The position numbers and the translations under genes were made by a program. Below the pieces are notes generated by a model. It searched no databases. It was not told the DNA's origin and worked only from the letters and a program-made list of their open reading frames with translations. From contig NC_037256.1 in assembly GCF_000002425.4 (NCBI RefSeq), positions 3,175,310 to 3,239,309 on the forward strand: DNA of 64,000 nucleotides. Reading direction: 5' to 3'. Below are positions 37,659 to 50,724 of this stretch, one piece after another. Numbering within the stretch: position 1 is the first letter of the stretch; every line of letters starts with the position of its first letter. This DNA is from Physcomitrium patens. Taxonomy: Eukaryota; Streptophyta; Bryopsida; Funariales; Funariaceae.

Positions 37659-38954
37659 TGTCGTGTTGTGATTCGGCTACTATATGAAAATAATGTAATT
37701 ATGTACTTAATATATAATTTATTAAGTAATATGGTGAGAGCCATACTAGTAGATTTTAGTTGGTTGTAGAATATAATTTGATTATTACCTTGAGAAGAAG
37801 TTGTTTAAAAATATTACTAGAGAACTTGTATAACTTTAATTTCCTTTTGATAGTGGCTTTTAAGATTGGTTTTGGTTGATAGTAACTTCTAAATATTTAG
37901 AGTCACCTTGTTAGACATTGGTGACCTTTGGAAACTTATTTTAGTTCTTTTATTTGATGTTTAGAGCATAAATTATGTAAATCTTATAAGAAAAAGGATT
38001 GAAGAAGGGTTTTGGTAGCAAAGGGAGTAATTAGGGCACCAATATAGATGAATGGAGATGAATGATGAAAATCTCCATTCCCATTAATCAAAAATCATGA
38101 CCAATGGGCTTTGAGGAGGCTACCTGAGGCCATATTAGGGATTAGGGTTAGTTTTTCGGATCCATTTGAGTTTTGAAGGCTAGAATTAGAAGGTTTAGGT
38201 TTTTGGCTATGGTTTTGGTGGAAGTTTTGTATGGTTTGGAGTTTATATGAAGGAGATATAAGTGCTCAAAGTTAAGGTGTTGATTTGGGAGCTACCGTCA
38301 CTCTTTTTGTCATAACGCACGGGTACAGATAGCAATTGAGGATCGACGACTACGACTGGAGAGAACACTTTTGCGGCTACACTTTTTACACATTGCTTAC
38401 TAGATTCTAAGTTAAAGTGAAGGAGTTATTGGATTTTGAAGTCAGCACATGCAATCTAAGGGTAGTAAGTGACCCGATTTGCTAGTGGTTGTCTCTTGAG
38501 CTATATCTTGAGAAATTTGACAAGTTTTTGGCTCAAAATTTTAGGAAATGTGTAATTTAATGTTAGTAAACTTTATGCATAAGTTTTATGATATTTAAGT
38601 ATTGGATTCTTGAGATATTAAGAAAATATTGTTTGGGTGCTTATAAATTAGGGTTTAGAGTTTCTGTTTGGGTTTCTTAGATGCCAAAAGATCGGGAGCG
38701 AATTTGTGGTTGATTTTGTTTTTGATATAATTCAAGGATGCATTCTACCTATCTTATAAATTTGAAACAAACTGAACGGTTAGATCAAGAGTTATGATTT
38801 TCTAAAGTTTGGAACAAGGAAATCCTTCGTAGGAAAAATATGTTTTGAAGGGATTTGTTATATTTTGAGTTTTATGCAAAATAAAGGAGTTTTGGGAGGC
38901 TAATACAAGATTCATATAAAGGTTTAAGGTACACTCTCTACAGCTAGATACCCA
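37659..38954 (+). mobile_element. Family X unit (right end missing)
   Basis: Begins TGTCGTGTTGTGATTCGG and follows the 28001-29310 unit almost base for base to about 38954 (GCTAGATACCCAG), where the other copy continues for about 45 bases to ATACGACA. It has no coding content. Its near identity to the 28001 copy points to a recent common source. Confidence 0.75.
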
Positions 38955-39065
38955 GAGGGAAGTGACCCCTTAGTCCTCTTGGACGTAGTCTACATGATGG
39001 TTGCTCGTGGAAGCAGACGGTGCGAAGAAGACTAGAGGTAGTCTTGTCAAACGCTCTCTCTTTCT

Positions 39066-39101
<36 letters not shown>

Positions 39102-40046
39102 ATTGATTTAAAGAAAATATCCTAACTTTCTAATATAAACAAAAATATGTATTGATAAAACTCAAAAATAATGACTTATAAGTGAATTTAATCAAATTTC
39201 TATAAATATAATTATAAACTCAATTGATATATGCAAAATTGAAAACTGCAAAAGTAGCCCCTAACTCTTAAACACAAATAGAAAAACTCATATTATTAGA
39301 AAATGAGCTACATAATATAATGAGCTTGAAAAAACATTTACATAATATGATGTAAGTATAAGTTATTTTCACTTACTTCAAAAATAAAGTGAATGTAAGT
39401 TACTTATTTCAAAAAATGTATTAAAGTTGTATATACTTATATATACATATACCTTTATTAAAAGCTCATTTACAATAAAGAATTTTAAAGTAGAATTAAA
39501 AGCAACCTTTTGAATAATAACATATAATATATTATATAAATTGGCAATGAAATTCTAGTTTTAAGATTTTAACATTGATTTTAACAATAGAAGTTAATAT
39601 AAAAATTAAAATAATATTTTTTTAATATGAACAAATATATAAGATATAACTATCAAAACAACAAAAAACTCATTCATATTGTACATAAAAAAACCAATAT
39701 TGGTCGAAATATTAATAACATTATTTTATAAATAGAGAAAATCGAGTTACATATTATATTGCACTATGACCCATAGCAAAACTTTACTGATTCTTTGAAA
39801 TTCCTGAATATTTCAACTTATTTACTTCACAAGTTCATGAAGTGTCCAAAAATTGTCATACCTTTCCAATTGACATTTCTAAATTACTGAGTTGAATCTA
39901 TTTATGCTAAGTTGAATCCACGACTTGAAATAAGCTGGGTCCTTTCCCTTATTATACATGGATCAGGACATTCCTGGTCTGCGTTGAGTGCAAAATTACA
40001 GGTTGCGTTTGAAGCTCTGTCTTTCATTAAAAACCCCTTAGCACAC
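38955..40046. other. AT-rich spacer and 3' flank of the transporter gene
   Basis: No gene is seen. It contains a (TA)n run at 39068-39096. The last roughly 200 bases have balanced composition and should be the 3' untranslated region of the minus-strand transporter gene. Confidence 0.55.
39068..39096. repeat. (TA)n microsatellite
   Basis: Uninterrupted alternating T and A, just beyond the incomplete family X unit. Confidence 0.95.
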
Positions 40047-43000
40047 CTATGACTCAAAACTCTGGGGCTTACTGCTGGCGAAGATATTCCAAACCAGTGC
40101 ACCAGTTAAGTAAAAGAAAATTGATGGTACAAAAAGAGCCAACTGCAAAACCAACAATGTACAAGACTTAGAATGATTCTGAACAACTAGAATTAGCAGC
40201 GCAGCAGCAGAATAGTTTAGAGCAAATATACGTTGAATACTGTATGATATGGTAGCTCGATTTAAAAGTTCGAGAGATTAAGAGATAGCAAATAAACAGA
40301 AACCACCAATACTACATCCTAATACCTTGCATGATCTGATAACATAGGAGAGGAAAATCGATAAAAAGTTTATCACCTAGAAGTATCTGCCTACAGCAAG
40401 GTCATTACAATGAGAGCATTGAGAACACAGATTCTAGTGGTATTACTTACATTCCATGATTGAGTTCTATCCAAGATGATCCCAACAAGTGCAACGCCTA
40501 AAACTCCTGGGATTGCTCCTATAGAATTCGTTATCCCCTGCATTCATCGTTCATCAACGACAACAAGAGTGTGACATAACTGAAAAGTTCATGATAATGT
40601 TCTCCTATTCATTGCTAGATAGATGATTGCTATATTACTGAGTCAGCTCCACTTAGGCAACAGCTGTTCGGAGGTCCCGATTCCCAAGTCCAACACACGT
40701 GCAAGAACTTGTACATTTATAACTTAAATAATGATTAACTAGCATATGCTTCATGAGAACCATAGGACTTTTGCGCGCTGTACATGCTTCCGCTTCAGTC
40801 ATACGAGACCTTTCAAATATAAAAGACACAATATCCAAGAAAAATTCAAACCATAGTTCGGGTAAAAGAGATTTTTGAAGTACATAAATAAAGGAAAGCG
40901 TACCAGGAGCACACTTGCATACTTCGGAGAGATGTCCTGGTGTGTGCAGTACAACCCTGCATATCACAACCAACGTCAGCTGGTGCGCTAAATTCTCAGT
41001 TATCAAGACTGAGGCTTGATATGTAGGATACTGAAATTCGTATCGGTTTATGAAGATTCAAGCAATCAATGCTCTTCAAATGGCTATTATATATACTCTG
41101 GTTTGCAATAAAAGAGTTTTCTGATTCCTTCAAACGAAAACACCCAAGTAATACACTGATGCAACGGCAGAAACAATTGAATGGGTGATGTAGAAATTGT
41201 ACCAGCAAGAGTAAAACTTGACAGACCAAGGCCCGCAGTTAGAATTGCAACGTCCACCCAGGGGTTAAACTTTGGGGATAGGGCGGCAAATGCCATGCAT
41301 GCCGCAGGGGATAAAAACCCGATTGATTGACAGACTTTTCTAACCTGCACACACAAGGCAAACCTTCGTCTATTTTAGAGTACAATTCATTTCAGCTTAC
41401 ACTTAACCTAGTGACAAGCACAAGCCTGAAAGAAAGACAGAATCTCTGTCGGATCCCTCGATATTCTTCGAGGCTGTCAGGTAACGTAGCCAATATCATA
41501 TTATGCGGAAGGTAATTCTGCACTCTTCACACGGAGCATGACATTTCATCAACAACCCATAACATCCCTGATTAAAATTTTCACTCGAGGCCAGAATGCT
41601 CACTACAAATATACAGTAAGATTACAGGATCTTACTAAAGTAATGTCATATCCACGCGAAATGAAATGATCGGCAAGAGGAGCCGCGACACTAGTCACCG
41701 CAACGGAGGCCAGGGGAGGAAGTATGGACACCTGTAATTTCCCATGAAGATGCAGTTCAAAATTCAATGCCATTCAACACATTCGCTACCGTAATTAATC
41801 TAAAATATGACATATTATAAAACAAACAAAAACATGCGTGTGAAGTGTGTCATTAAACCACATCAAATAAATGAATTCTAAGATAGAAACTCACTAAAGC
41901 TGCATGAGTAAGATCGAGGTGAAGCTCTTGACTGCAATGGGCAAACACTTATCATTATCAGCTTTAAACTCAAATCTGCAACCTTGGATAATTGTTAAAG
42001 AAAACCGCGCTTGAGACGAACAACGGTGGGAAACGATGAATTTTACAATATTTAAACAACTTCCATATCGATTTGTGTTTCGTAAAACTCACCTAAAATA
42101 CGTCGGGAGCCAAGAAAGAAGAGTATAGTGTCCCCAATTCCCACAAAAATGTGCATAGATCATGGCCCACACAGCAGAGCTCTTGAAAAAAGCCTTCCAA
42201 GGAATATTCTATAAAGAAGAATCTTAAGAAGCGTGAGCATCAGGTGGACCACACATAAACGTGCATAATAAATCACATGCAAAATACCATTATGAACCTC
42301 TTAAAAGAAGTGCTCAAAAGAAAAGAATAAGTGGCCGATAGTTTACGTTTATTAATTCAACGAAGCGAAAAAGAAATTACCCATCACTTGATCGTCGAAT
42401 TAGTTATATGTGGTCGTGAAAAATGACACCATCTAAAATAATAAACTTTTCAAATCCTTCATCCGAGCTGAGTTGGACACCAGGGCAATAGCCTTAAATC
42501 AAACACTCCCGTTTCCACAACAAATATGTTGAACCCAAGGGAAAAGGACCCAAACATGTGATTTCTCAATTAAGATATGTTGAGCAATTCACCTTATCAG
42601 TGGACGTGTTGGCTTCAGCAGATAACTGCGATTTATCATTGGACACCTCCATAGATTGTGTTTTCCTTGCCCGCAAATCACCGTTCACACTACCGTGGGC
42701 ACCATGCTCGTTGCCTTCCACTGTTACATTGAATTCACCATGACATATTAAATGTGACACACACGTCGATTACGCTAGGTTACTAGGACAATTTAAGTGT
42801 TAAAGATTAACTAAAAGTTACTTCATTATTTAATCAATATGTAGAAGACAGGTTATAAACAACTTACCAGATTTTTCTGGAGTGGGTGAAGGAGGTTCTG
42901 AAATAGTAGATTTGTTCCCTAACATAGAAGAACCTACTGCACTTTCAAACAGCAGGGACCTGCTCAAAGGTTCAAAAACCACGGACCAAGTCATCAATAT

Positions 43001-45702
43001 AATTATCAATTACCTACATCTCTTACGCAGGTAATATTCGTAACAGAAAATGACCAATACTTGCAGGAAACATCTGGAGTGGCCACAAGCATTCAGGATT
43101 AAGATGTGATCCATACCATACAACTCCTAGGAAGCCGAATGCATAAAAGACCGATTCCCAGCCGAAAATCTCGATCATGATTGGGGCTAGAAGGAGCCTG
43201 TTTCCATCATGCACAATTTATATGTAATTGGGACAGTGTTCCTCTTCGCGTTACAATTCAATTCAAGAAGTTGATGCACACTCAAAGATAGACAAGTTTA
43301 GCTGATACTCATGCACGTTGATAGAAGTTGATAGCAAACAAATAACTGATTCGAGTATTAGAATATACAATAAAAGAAGACGTGGTCTGGTGCAGTTCAA
43401 ATAGTAGTACTGAAAATCATGAAGGATATCGAAGGGAATATGAGTGTGTGTACCCAACAACACTACCAACGTTAAGGCCGCCAAAAACCGTAGCCACAGC
43501 TCTAGAGCGCTCACTCACAGGCATAGCTCTGCACACCTCCCAAGTTCCCTAGTTAGTTCAAGTCTTCCCCTGGAAATAGTGTGACCAATCATGAACCAAA
43601 CAAACCAATTTATAGTTTATAGCAATGTCCTCAATCCCCAAGGTTGAATGACTTATTACTTCTGCCCAGGTGTAATGAGCAAAATCGTCCAGCGAAAAAC
43701 ATCCTCACTCGGGTGCCAAAGGTCCGGTGTAAAGTGAGTAGCACTTGAATCTGCAAGAATCACACTTTATAGTATGTGATGCACAATATGGAAAAACATT
43801 CACTGGGAAGATACCTGGCTATCAGATCTGTGGCAGCTGATGGTGAGACTCCTTCCCCTAGTCCAACCTGCTCTCCACAGAAAATAGTTGGTCATTCACT
43901 TGCGAGCGACGCAATTGAGATGTAGCAATTATCCCTCGTACATGAATTTATAATTATTTCATAAAAAATAGCCGCAGCGAGCATATTGTTAAACAGAGGT
44001 AATGTCTAGCTCCTATTAGTTGCTATAAAGGCAAGACATCATTCTCTAACGTATTAGCAAGTAGTATGAGTTGAAGAGTCAATCTTTTCCGACGGATAAA
44101 TAGCAGGTTACAAGAGCATAGAACGACAATTCATCTGCAATATTTTGTTCTTGTCATTGCTCATTAGCAGTAGTAAGAATGCAAAAAATATATTCAAACA
44201 GTTGCTCGCAAAGTGGCAATCCATTAACTAACCGCGAAACGGGAAAAAAGAAGTAGCGGTAGTATTCTTGCTGTACTTGGCACGATTGCTGTTGCCAACG
44301 ACCAAATCAACACTCCCGCACGCAGCACTCTCCTGTACAACCACCACAATCAGAACATCCTCTTCAAACACGTGGCTAGCAAGCGAACGGCACACATACG
44401 TTTAAAGAAATGAAAATGAGAGTAAAATTACCACATATATATGGTCAGAGAATTTCCACAATGAATAAAGACAAATTACAATTAGTACAAAAGCCGTGCT
44501 CAGTGAAATAATTGACTAGCGGCTGCAACATACAACTCTATTATTGCTATAGGGATTATTTTGACAAACAGATGTCTTAGTGAAGAATTTTACTCAGGGG
44601 AAGTACAGAGATAAAACTCACTGTCCAGAGAACGCTTTAGCAAGCCATCCACCGGGAAGTTGACTGATGCAATAACCCCAAAAGAAGGACGATTGGACCA
44701 GTCCTGCAGTAGTAGAGCTCCAGCCCAGCTCATGGGACATCGGAATAATGGCGACACTCATATTAACCTGCACAATAGTTGTGATTCAGTGATCTGTCTT
44801 GCCAAAAACATGGTTTCAGGGGCTTCGGGAGATGCCCAATTAACCATTAGTGCTTAATCCGGTCGACTACGTCAAAATCAGGATAACACAATGACAAGCA
44901 TAGTCACATCCTACTTCAGGGGTGAAGGGAGAGTACACATGCAGGGTGCCAGCACCAACTCAATAACACCAAATCATCTATACCAGTGCGGAGACTATAA
45001 TAGTTGCTTGTTGCAATACTTCCAGACCGTGCAAGAACACTCGCTAAAAATCATAGCGCGCTAAACCATCCCTTCTCAATGCGTCACCTTGGACTGTGAC
45101 CAGAACTCTTCACTATTTTAGACGACCTTCACCAAAGCCCTAGGATACTTAAAAGTGACGGCACCGCAACACTAATGAATCCATCCATTACCAGCTCCAG
45201 CTACAACTTACAAATGGAAGTCTCATGAATGCGTAGGTACACGACCCACCTTATCCATGTTGCATATAACGAATGCAAATGCGGTAGTCAGAATTAGCTT
45301 GTATCTTGGAGGCAAACTTCTCCAAGACTTGCTGGAGCCTTGCAGCTCTTGAGTGAGCTTTATATCCTCTGGAACAACCTGAGACTTTTCACCATTCTCT
45401 TCCCCATCCTGTACGTCGATCTCCCTTACTGGAACATCCGGAGGTGAAGCGTAAACTGGACTAATATACACTCTCTTCTCATTACATCCCGGAAATTTAT
45501 TGTTGTTACACAATGGAGCAGATTTTCTACTCTTCACAGACGACCTCTTTCCAAGTAATAACTGGTGCGGAACCCTATTAATCGAAAAACGGATTCCACT
45601 TTGTCGCTTCCCCTTACTAATGTGTGATAGAAACTCTAGAGCACCAGTTTGTACTAAACAAGACGGATGCACAGCAGTCGAATTCAAGTCGAGTCCCCTC
45701 AT
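40047..45702 (-). CDS. PHT4: PHT4/ANTR-type anion (phosphate) transporter, 15 exons
   Basis: Major-facilitator transporter of the SLC17-like plant PHT4/ANTR group, which moves phosphate or organic anions, often across plastid envelopes or thylakoids. Exons (minus strand, high to low): 45702-45250, 44767-44622, 44332-44233, 43867-43815, 43528-43454, 43197-43117, 42959-42868, 42720-42593, 42208-42093, 41931-41895, 41731-41636, 41344-41203, 40956-40904, 40537-40451, 40142-40047. All junctions are GT-AG and in phase, giving 584 residues. Motifs: ICNMDKVNMSVAIIPM across the exon 1/2 junction, GWSSTTAGLVQSSFFWGY, GLGEGVSPSAATDLIAR, GLLLAPIMIEIFGWESVFY, FCGNWGHYTLLSWLPTYF and YCTHQDISPKYA. About 130 residues before the first membrane segment are Ser- and Arg-rich and probably include a transit peptide. 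The ATG at 45702 was chosen because a stop codon lies in frame 45 bases upstream with no ATG between. The central loop (exons 7-8) is unusually long. Transported anion and exact membrane are inferred. Confidence 0.92.
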
Positions 45703-46988
45703 GGCTTCAGCTGTGTGTAAGACACGATTCAATCGATTCACCAATTACTACAAAAAAAAATACAAATTCTCGTTGGAAATTCTCAGAAGTGAATATTCTG
45801 TTCAAATTAATAGCTAAATGCTCAGATTCCAGAATGATCTTCACAATTGAAAACTCAAGAAACCTCCCGAGTACAGGATCCGTGTTTCCAACCGCTACAA
45901 AGCCGGATCAGCGGCTGCGAACCTCTCAAGCATCCAAATGCTTAGAATCTGCAACATGCGTATTCAACAAGCAAGTACCAAGTGAGAACGTCAAACCTAC
46001 CAAACACCACAAAACTGCCCCTCGCAATCGCAACGACGACAACTACAACAGCAACAACAACCGACGCGAACCGAATCCCTTCGCCCTTTCCAATGCACCT
46101 TAACGCGAGCTCCCTCAACGCCGCCACAACATTCCGAAGCAAAACAATCACACTCAGCATAACCAACCTTCACATTCTATCTAGGCATAGCACTAACTAA
46201 CCAATCCAACACATGGCCTCCCACACCAGCTTCGCTAACGAGAATTCGCAGCGAGACTCATGCACATCAGGGAAGAAAAAACCTTAAAAAAACACACCTT
46301 CCAACACCAGGATTTCCTCCTGAAATTCACACGGTCCACACAACCAGCCCAAACCCAGCTCCCAAATTCATTGCCCACCGCAACTCAGGCAGCAACAGCC
46401 TCACAGTTCAATTTGCTCGAGGTGGGCTTGAATCCAATTGTCGAGGGGGGATCCATTCCTTGAGAGCCCCAAGGCATCAAGAGTGGAAGAAGAAGAGCCC
46501 TTGAGCCCCATGTAGAGAATGCGAGAAAAAATCTTTAAATACCTCTTGATTTCTTCTCAAGATGGAGGGCGAAGATGTATCCTTGTAGGATCCGACGATG
46601 ATCAGTATATACACGGATGACGATCGGAAAGAGGAAGCGTGAAAGACGTGTGGATACTGGGTCCCCCACGTGGAGACCACCGGAGAGCTCCCGGGTCCTC
46701 GTTTCCAGTTTCGGCTGATTTGAAGCCACCAGGTGGATTTTTAGACAACATTTCCATCCAATCATTCATCCAACATTCATCCTCAATTACCTTTTTACAA
46801 AAGTGGTTCGGTGACTTGTAAACGCCAGAGTGTGTTTGCAAATAACTTTCCCATTAAAGTAACATACCACGGAAGAGAAGCTGTGAAGGGTCTTGGTCAT
46901 TATTGGCTGGAAAACTTTTAGGTGTCTTGTTCTAAGTGAGTATTTAAGTTTCTAAGTATAATATTGATTTAGATGTATAATATATTAA
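45703..46988 (-). other. 5' leader and promoter side of the transporter gene
   Basis: Balanced-composition sequence upstream of the transporter start codon. Short frames here on both strands look like chance or low-complexity products (runs of CAACAACGACGAC-like codons near 46030-46060). It should contain the 5' untranslated leader and promoter. Confidence 0.5.
46534..46541 (-). promoter_or_regulatory. Possible TATA box for the transporter gene
   Basis: TATTTAAA on the minus strand, within the gene island and about 830 bases from the start codon, which would imply a long leader. No transcript evidence is available, so this is only a candidate. Confidence 0.22.
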
Positions 46989-48124
46989 GGGGAATGTTAA
47001 ATCGGCCCCAGCATTTACTAAATTCACTCACCTATTAAAACCATTGTTGTACCCCAATACACTTAGATTTTGGTCTTCTTTGTATCTTATGATACTTTCT
47101 TGTTTTCCTAGGATTTATTTTTTAATATAATTTATTTCTTTTGGGTGCATGTCTTATTAAAAATATAAATAAATAAATAAATTTTAACATTTTTTTATTT
47201 TTTTAATTACAAATGTGTATATAAATAAAATCACATACATTTAAAAATTCACAGTTTCATATATTTGTGTTTATATACACACATATAAGATTTTATAATT
47301 GAAAAGGGCCAAAAAACCCAAAAAAAATCAATTTTTAAAATAAAATAACATAACAATGGTAGAAGTTGAACCAACCCAAAACAACCATTTGAAGGAGGGT
47401 GCTAAGAATTTCTAGAGGACATACTTAGCAATATTCTACGGAAAGTAAACTAAAATTCTTCTTATAAAAGAATATTCTGAGTAGTATGGTCTTATATGTC
47501 TATGTTGGTTAATACATACATAATCAATCAATTAGTTAAAATAACATTTATTCAAGAGCAAATAAGTCAATATTAACAATATCATCTAAAAATATATGAT
47601 GGTAACATAGAATAAATACATGTGACATTGTAAAGTTACAAAAAAAATGGTATTTTTAAGGATTATTTTATACTTGTTGACAAAAATGACCTCATATGTT
47701 ACTAAATTTTTGAACACTCCTTGATGTATTGCTAAAGATATTATTTAAGATTAGTATTATTATTGTTATTGGTGTTATTTTTATTTTATTTCAACTTTAA
47801 AACACATTCGAAACTTGTATTTTTTCTAATATAACAGTTAGAATTTAACCTCCATGTTACATAAATAGCACCCTGATTTTATGTTTCACCATAGTTAGAA
47901 TTTTTGACTAGCTAACAATAAATTCATTTTATTCAATCATTTAAAAAATCAACTTCTCATTCATTATAAAAAATATTTGTAATTGTGGAGATGGTTTTTT
48001 ATGCCTTTTCTTTTATATTGTGCACAAATAGGAACAAGGGACGGGGGGTTGAGATGGAGGGTACAATGATGATTTTGATAGGTAGGTCAATTTAGTAAAC
48101 ATTGGGTTCAATTTAACATTCTTC
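46989..48124. mobile_element. Non-autonomous DNA transposon with long terminal inverted repeats
   Basis: Terminal inverted repeats at 46989-47054 and 48059-48124. Left: GGGGAATGTTAAAT..CCCA..TTTACTAAATT..AC..ACCTAT..AAAA..CAT..TTGTACCC. The reverse complement of the right end carries the same blocks in the same order at the same spacing. The roughly 1-kb interior is AT-rich without an open frame of note, so it cannot encode a transposase. A target duplication is not clear; the flanks read TATTAA and TTTATTAA. The superfamily is not assigned. It lies between the transporter promoter and the leucine-pathway gene. Confidence 0.75.
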
Positions 48125-49719
48125 TTTATTAATGTTTCCTTTCTTTTTAAGGCACCAGATGTATGAATTCTAGAATTCTCTAATTTACAAAGTTTTTAGT
48201 ACATTAACTATCAAATTTCATAGTTACAACGCAAGGAAAAATTAGATATTTTGTGAAATTATTCAATTATATGTTATTGTCAATATTTATAGTATTTGTT
48301 CTCTAATTTTAATTTCTAGTTTCTTTTTTTCTTTTTCTTACAACCAATTAGCTATCAAAGTCAATGATTTATTGTATTGATGTTACATATAGTCGTTAAA
48401 ATTCTTTGAACACTTAGCTTCTATTGATAATCAAATAAATTGCATAACAAAAATGATTGGTTTTTTAGGTAATGTTATGTTCATTCATTTTCAATCATAG
48501 ACATGTAAATGTATACATAAATATACTGAGCAACATATGAAACATAAATTGATTGGTTAAAATTCAAATTGAATATAAATGTAACTGTGTTCTTAAATCT
48601 ATTGTGTACATTTAAATTTTCAATATCAACATTCTAATCTTGATACTTTATAGTATTTTTTGAAAAATAAACATCCATTAATAATAAAATAGTTCAAACT
48701 TATCTTGTGAATAATTTTTTTTTGAAAAGTAAATTAAAATTATCTACTGAAACTTTCACTAAATATATTAATTACTTAAAATTTCAATAAAACATCATTA
48801 AATTGGATAATGATAAATAATGAAAGTAATTTAGTTACACACACTTTTATATTAGATTTAAACACTCTAAATTGACATGAAGTAATGATAAACCAGGTAA
48901 AAATAATGGTAATCAAAAAATTAAACCCTAATGGTACAGGATAGAGGTCTTAAGCACATAATGGCAAAAGTATAGTATGTGTAGAGAAAATATGATCTAA
49001 CCTTCATCCCTTCTGTATAAATTGTCTTGAAAGTAAAACATTAAAAATGCCAAAATTTATGAAGGAAAATAGAATAATTTCTTTTATATTACATCAAACA
49101 ATTATTGCAAAGTTAGAAATATTAATTTGTTTAAAATGTTATATTTTATTACAATCTAGCTCCTGACTATATTCTCTTGAAAATTTTATGTGGTCTAGGA
49201 CTTAAACAAGAAAAAATATCAGTATGATGCCAATGATGCAAGGTTTGGGGCAAGGTTAATAAACACCTACAAATTTATGTAGTAGATGGTAAAACTTACA
49301 ATGCCTACAAAAGAGAAGGACTCACATGAAAAGTGGCTATTTTTTTATTTTAATAAACAAATAATCCATTTTTAATGTTATAGTTGGAGGAGAGTTTTTA
49401 TTTATTAAAACTTTGTGTTTGATATCTTTAATCACATAGTTAGACCTCTTAATATATGGTACAAAGTTAAAAAAATGTTATTGATATTGATTTGAAAAAT
49501 ACAAATTTGTATGGCCAATATTGGAATTTCTGTGTATCTTGTACATGTATTTGGTTTCTTATACTTGTGTATCCTCTCAACATCAAAGAGAGAGAAAAGA
49601 ACAATCTTTGTAATTTTATAAGAATAATGAATAAACCAAGCAATTTAACATGAAAGGTATCTAACTAGTAACTCAAAAATTTAATTTCACACTTCATACA
49701 TGGATGAGAAGAAATTCCA

Positions 49720-49797
49720 ATATTAGTCGTGGTTTTGCCTTACTTGTTGCCTATATACCATCCATGTGTGCAAGTCGGGCAAAACCATGACTAATAT
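49720..49797. repeat. Foldback: 27-base arms, 24-base loop
   Basis: The left arm (49720-49746) begins ATATTAGTCGTGGTTTTGCC; the reverse complement of the right arm (49771-49797) begins ATATTAGTCATGGTTTTGCC. About three mismatches occur in 27. A second, shorter complementary pair (CATACATGGATG near 49696 and CATCCATGTGTG at 49759-49770) overlaps the fold. It could be a tiny MITE or a hairpin-RNA locus. Confidence 0.75.
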
Positions 49798-50187
49798 AAA
49801 TAATGTAAGGTTCAATGTTGAAATCAATGGCTAAGAGGGTTGGCGCTAGTGGCAATGGATTATAGTGGTAGTGAATCATGATGGGATTGATCTGGTGTTG
49901 AGATTGATACTTGCAATATGTGCAAGAGATTATTTATGCTAATATAATATTTTTGCTCATTTATATGTTGCTTAATTGCTTCTTTCTAACTCTTTGCGTA
50001 AGCTCTTCCATTGCTTTGGCAAATGCTCTCTTGCCTTTCTATTCCCCTTAGTCCTAAGTTCCAATCTTAGCAAGGAAGTGCACACAAAGACAAGCATACA
50101 AAAAATTTGTTGAAATTGCCCAAAATCTATTCATGAATGAAAATAAATAAATAAAAATACTGTAGTATGAGGTAGGTAGATATGTAT

Positions 50188-50211
50188 GTATATATATATA
50201 TATATATATAT
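50188..50211. repeat. (TA)n microsatellite
   Basis: Alternating T and A following a TATGTATG lead-in. Confidence 0.93.
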
Positions 50212-50701
50212 GACTTGGCCAAATACAAGAAAATATATTACATTGATGTTAGAATGTATCAAAAACTGTCTTGAATTTCTTTTATGCAATTATCTAGCCA
50301 GTTTCTTTGTTTGAAAGTTGAGCTTATGGTGGACATCCTTCATTGGTCTAAAAAGGCTTTCAAAATAATTTAGGCCCCATCTAAGGTTGTATGTTTAATT
50401 TTAAGTTTGTCTTTGCATTTTTAGTTTAGTTATTTTATTTCACATTGTTTCTAGTTTATCATTTGTTGTGGTTTTGATTGCAAATAGTATTGAAGCATGT
50501 CTATTGTTGATTTGATTATTTACTTAAATGGCTGTACTTTACTCACATCTTCAAAAGAACACAAAACAAAAATGCACCAAGCAACTCGCACAAAAATTGA
50601 ATGAGGCATTGAATGCTTGGGGAATGTTGCCACTAGAAGATTTCATACACTTATGTATTGTAAATGTAATAGAAATAAAAATAAATAAATAAAAATAAAG
50701 C

Positions 50702-50724
50702 ATATATATATATATATATATATA
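50702..50724. repeat. (TA)n microsatellite
   Basis: Alternating A and T about 50 bases before the composition shift that marks the leucine-pathway gene island. Confidence 0.93.

Noticed and set aside
28001-38954. The two near-identical family X units (28001 and 37659) as the LTR pair of one element
   Set aside because: The sequence right after 29310 is the continuing RNase H region of element C rather than a primer site, so the first unit is an insertion in C and not a 5' LTR.
43680-43760. An open minus-strand stretch between transporter exons 4 and 5, considered as an extra exon
   Set aside because: Exons 4 and 5 join in phase (LIA-R-AMPVSERSRAVA) and match the family without an insertion; the stretch resembles nothing in the family.
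45703-45744. A longer N-terminus for the transporter starting at 45744
   Set aside because: The codon there is TTG, preceded directly by an in-frame stop; the first ATG with good context is at 45702.
45942-46463. Several overlapping frames on both strands upstream of the transporter
   Set aside because: They are compositional products of CAA/ACA-rich leader sequence with no recognisable protein features.
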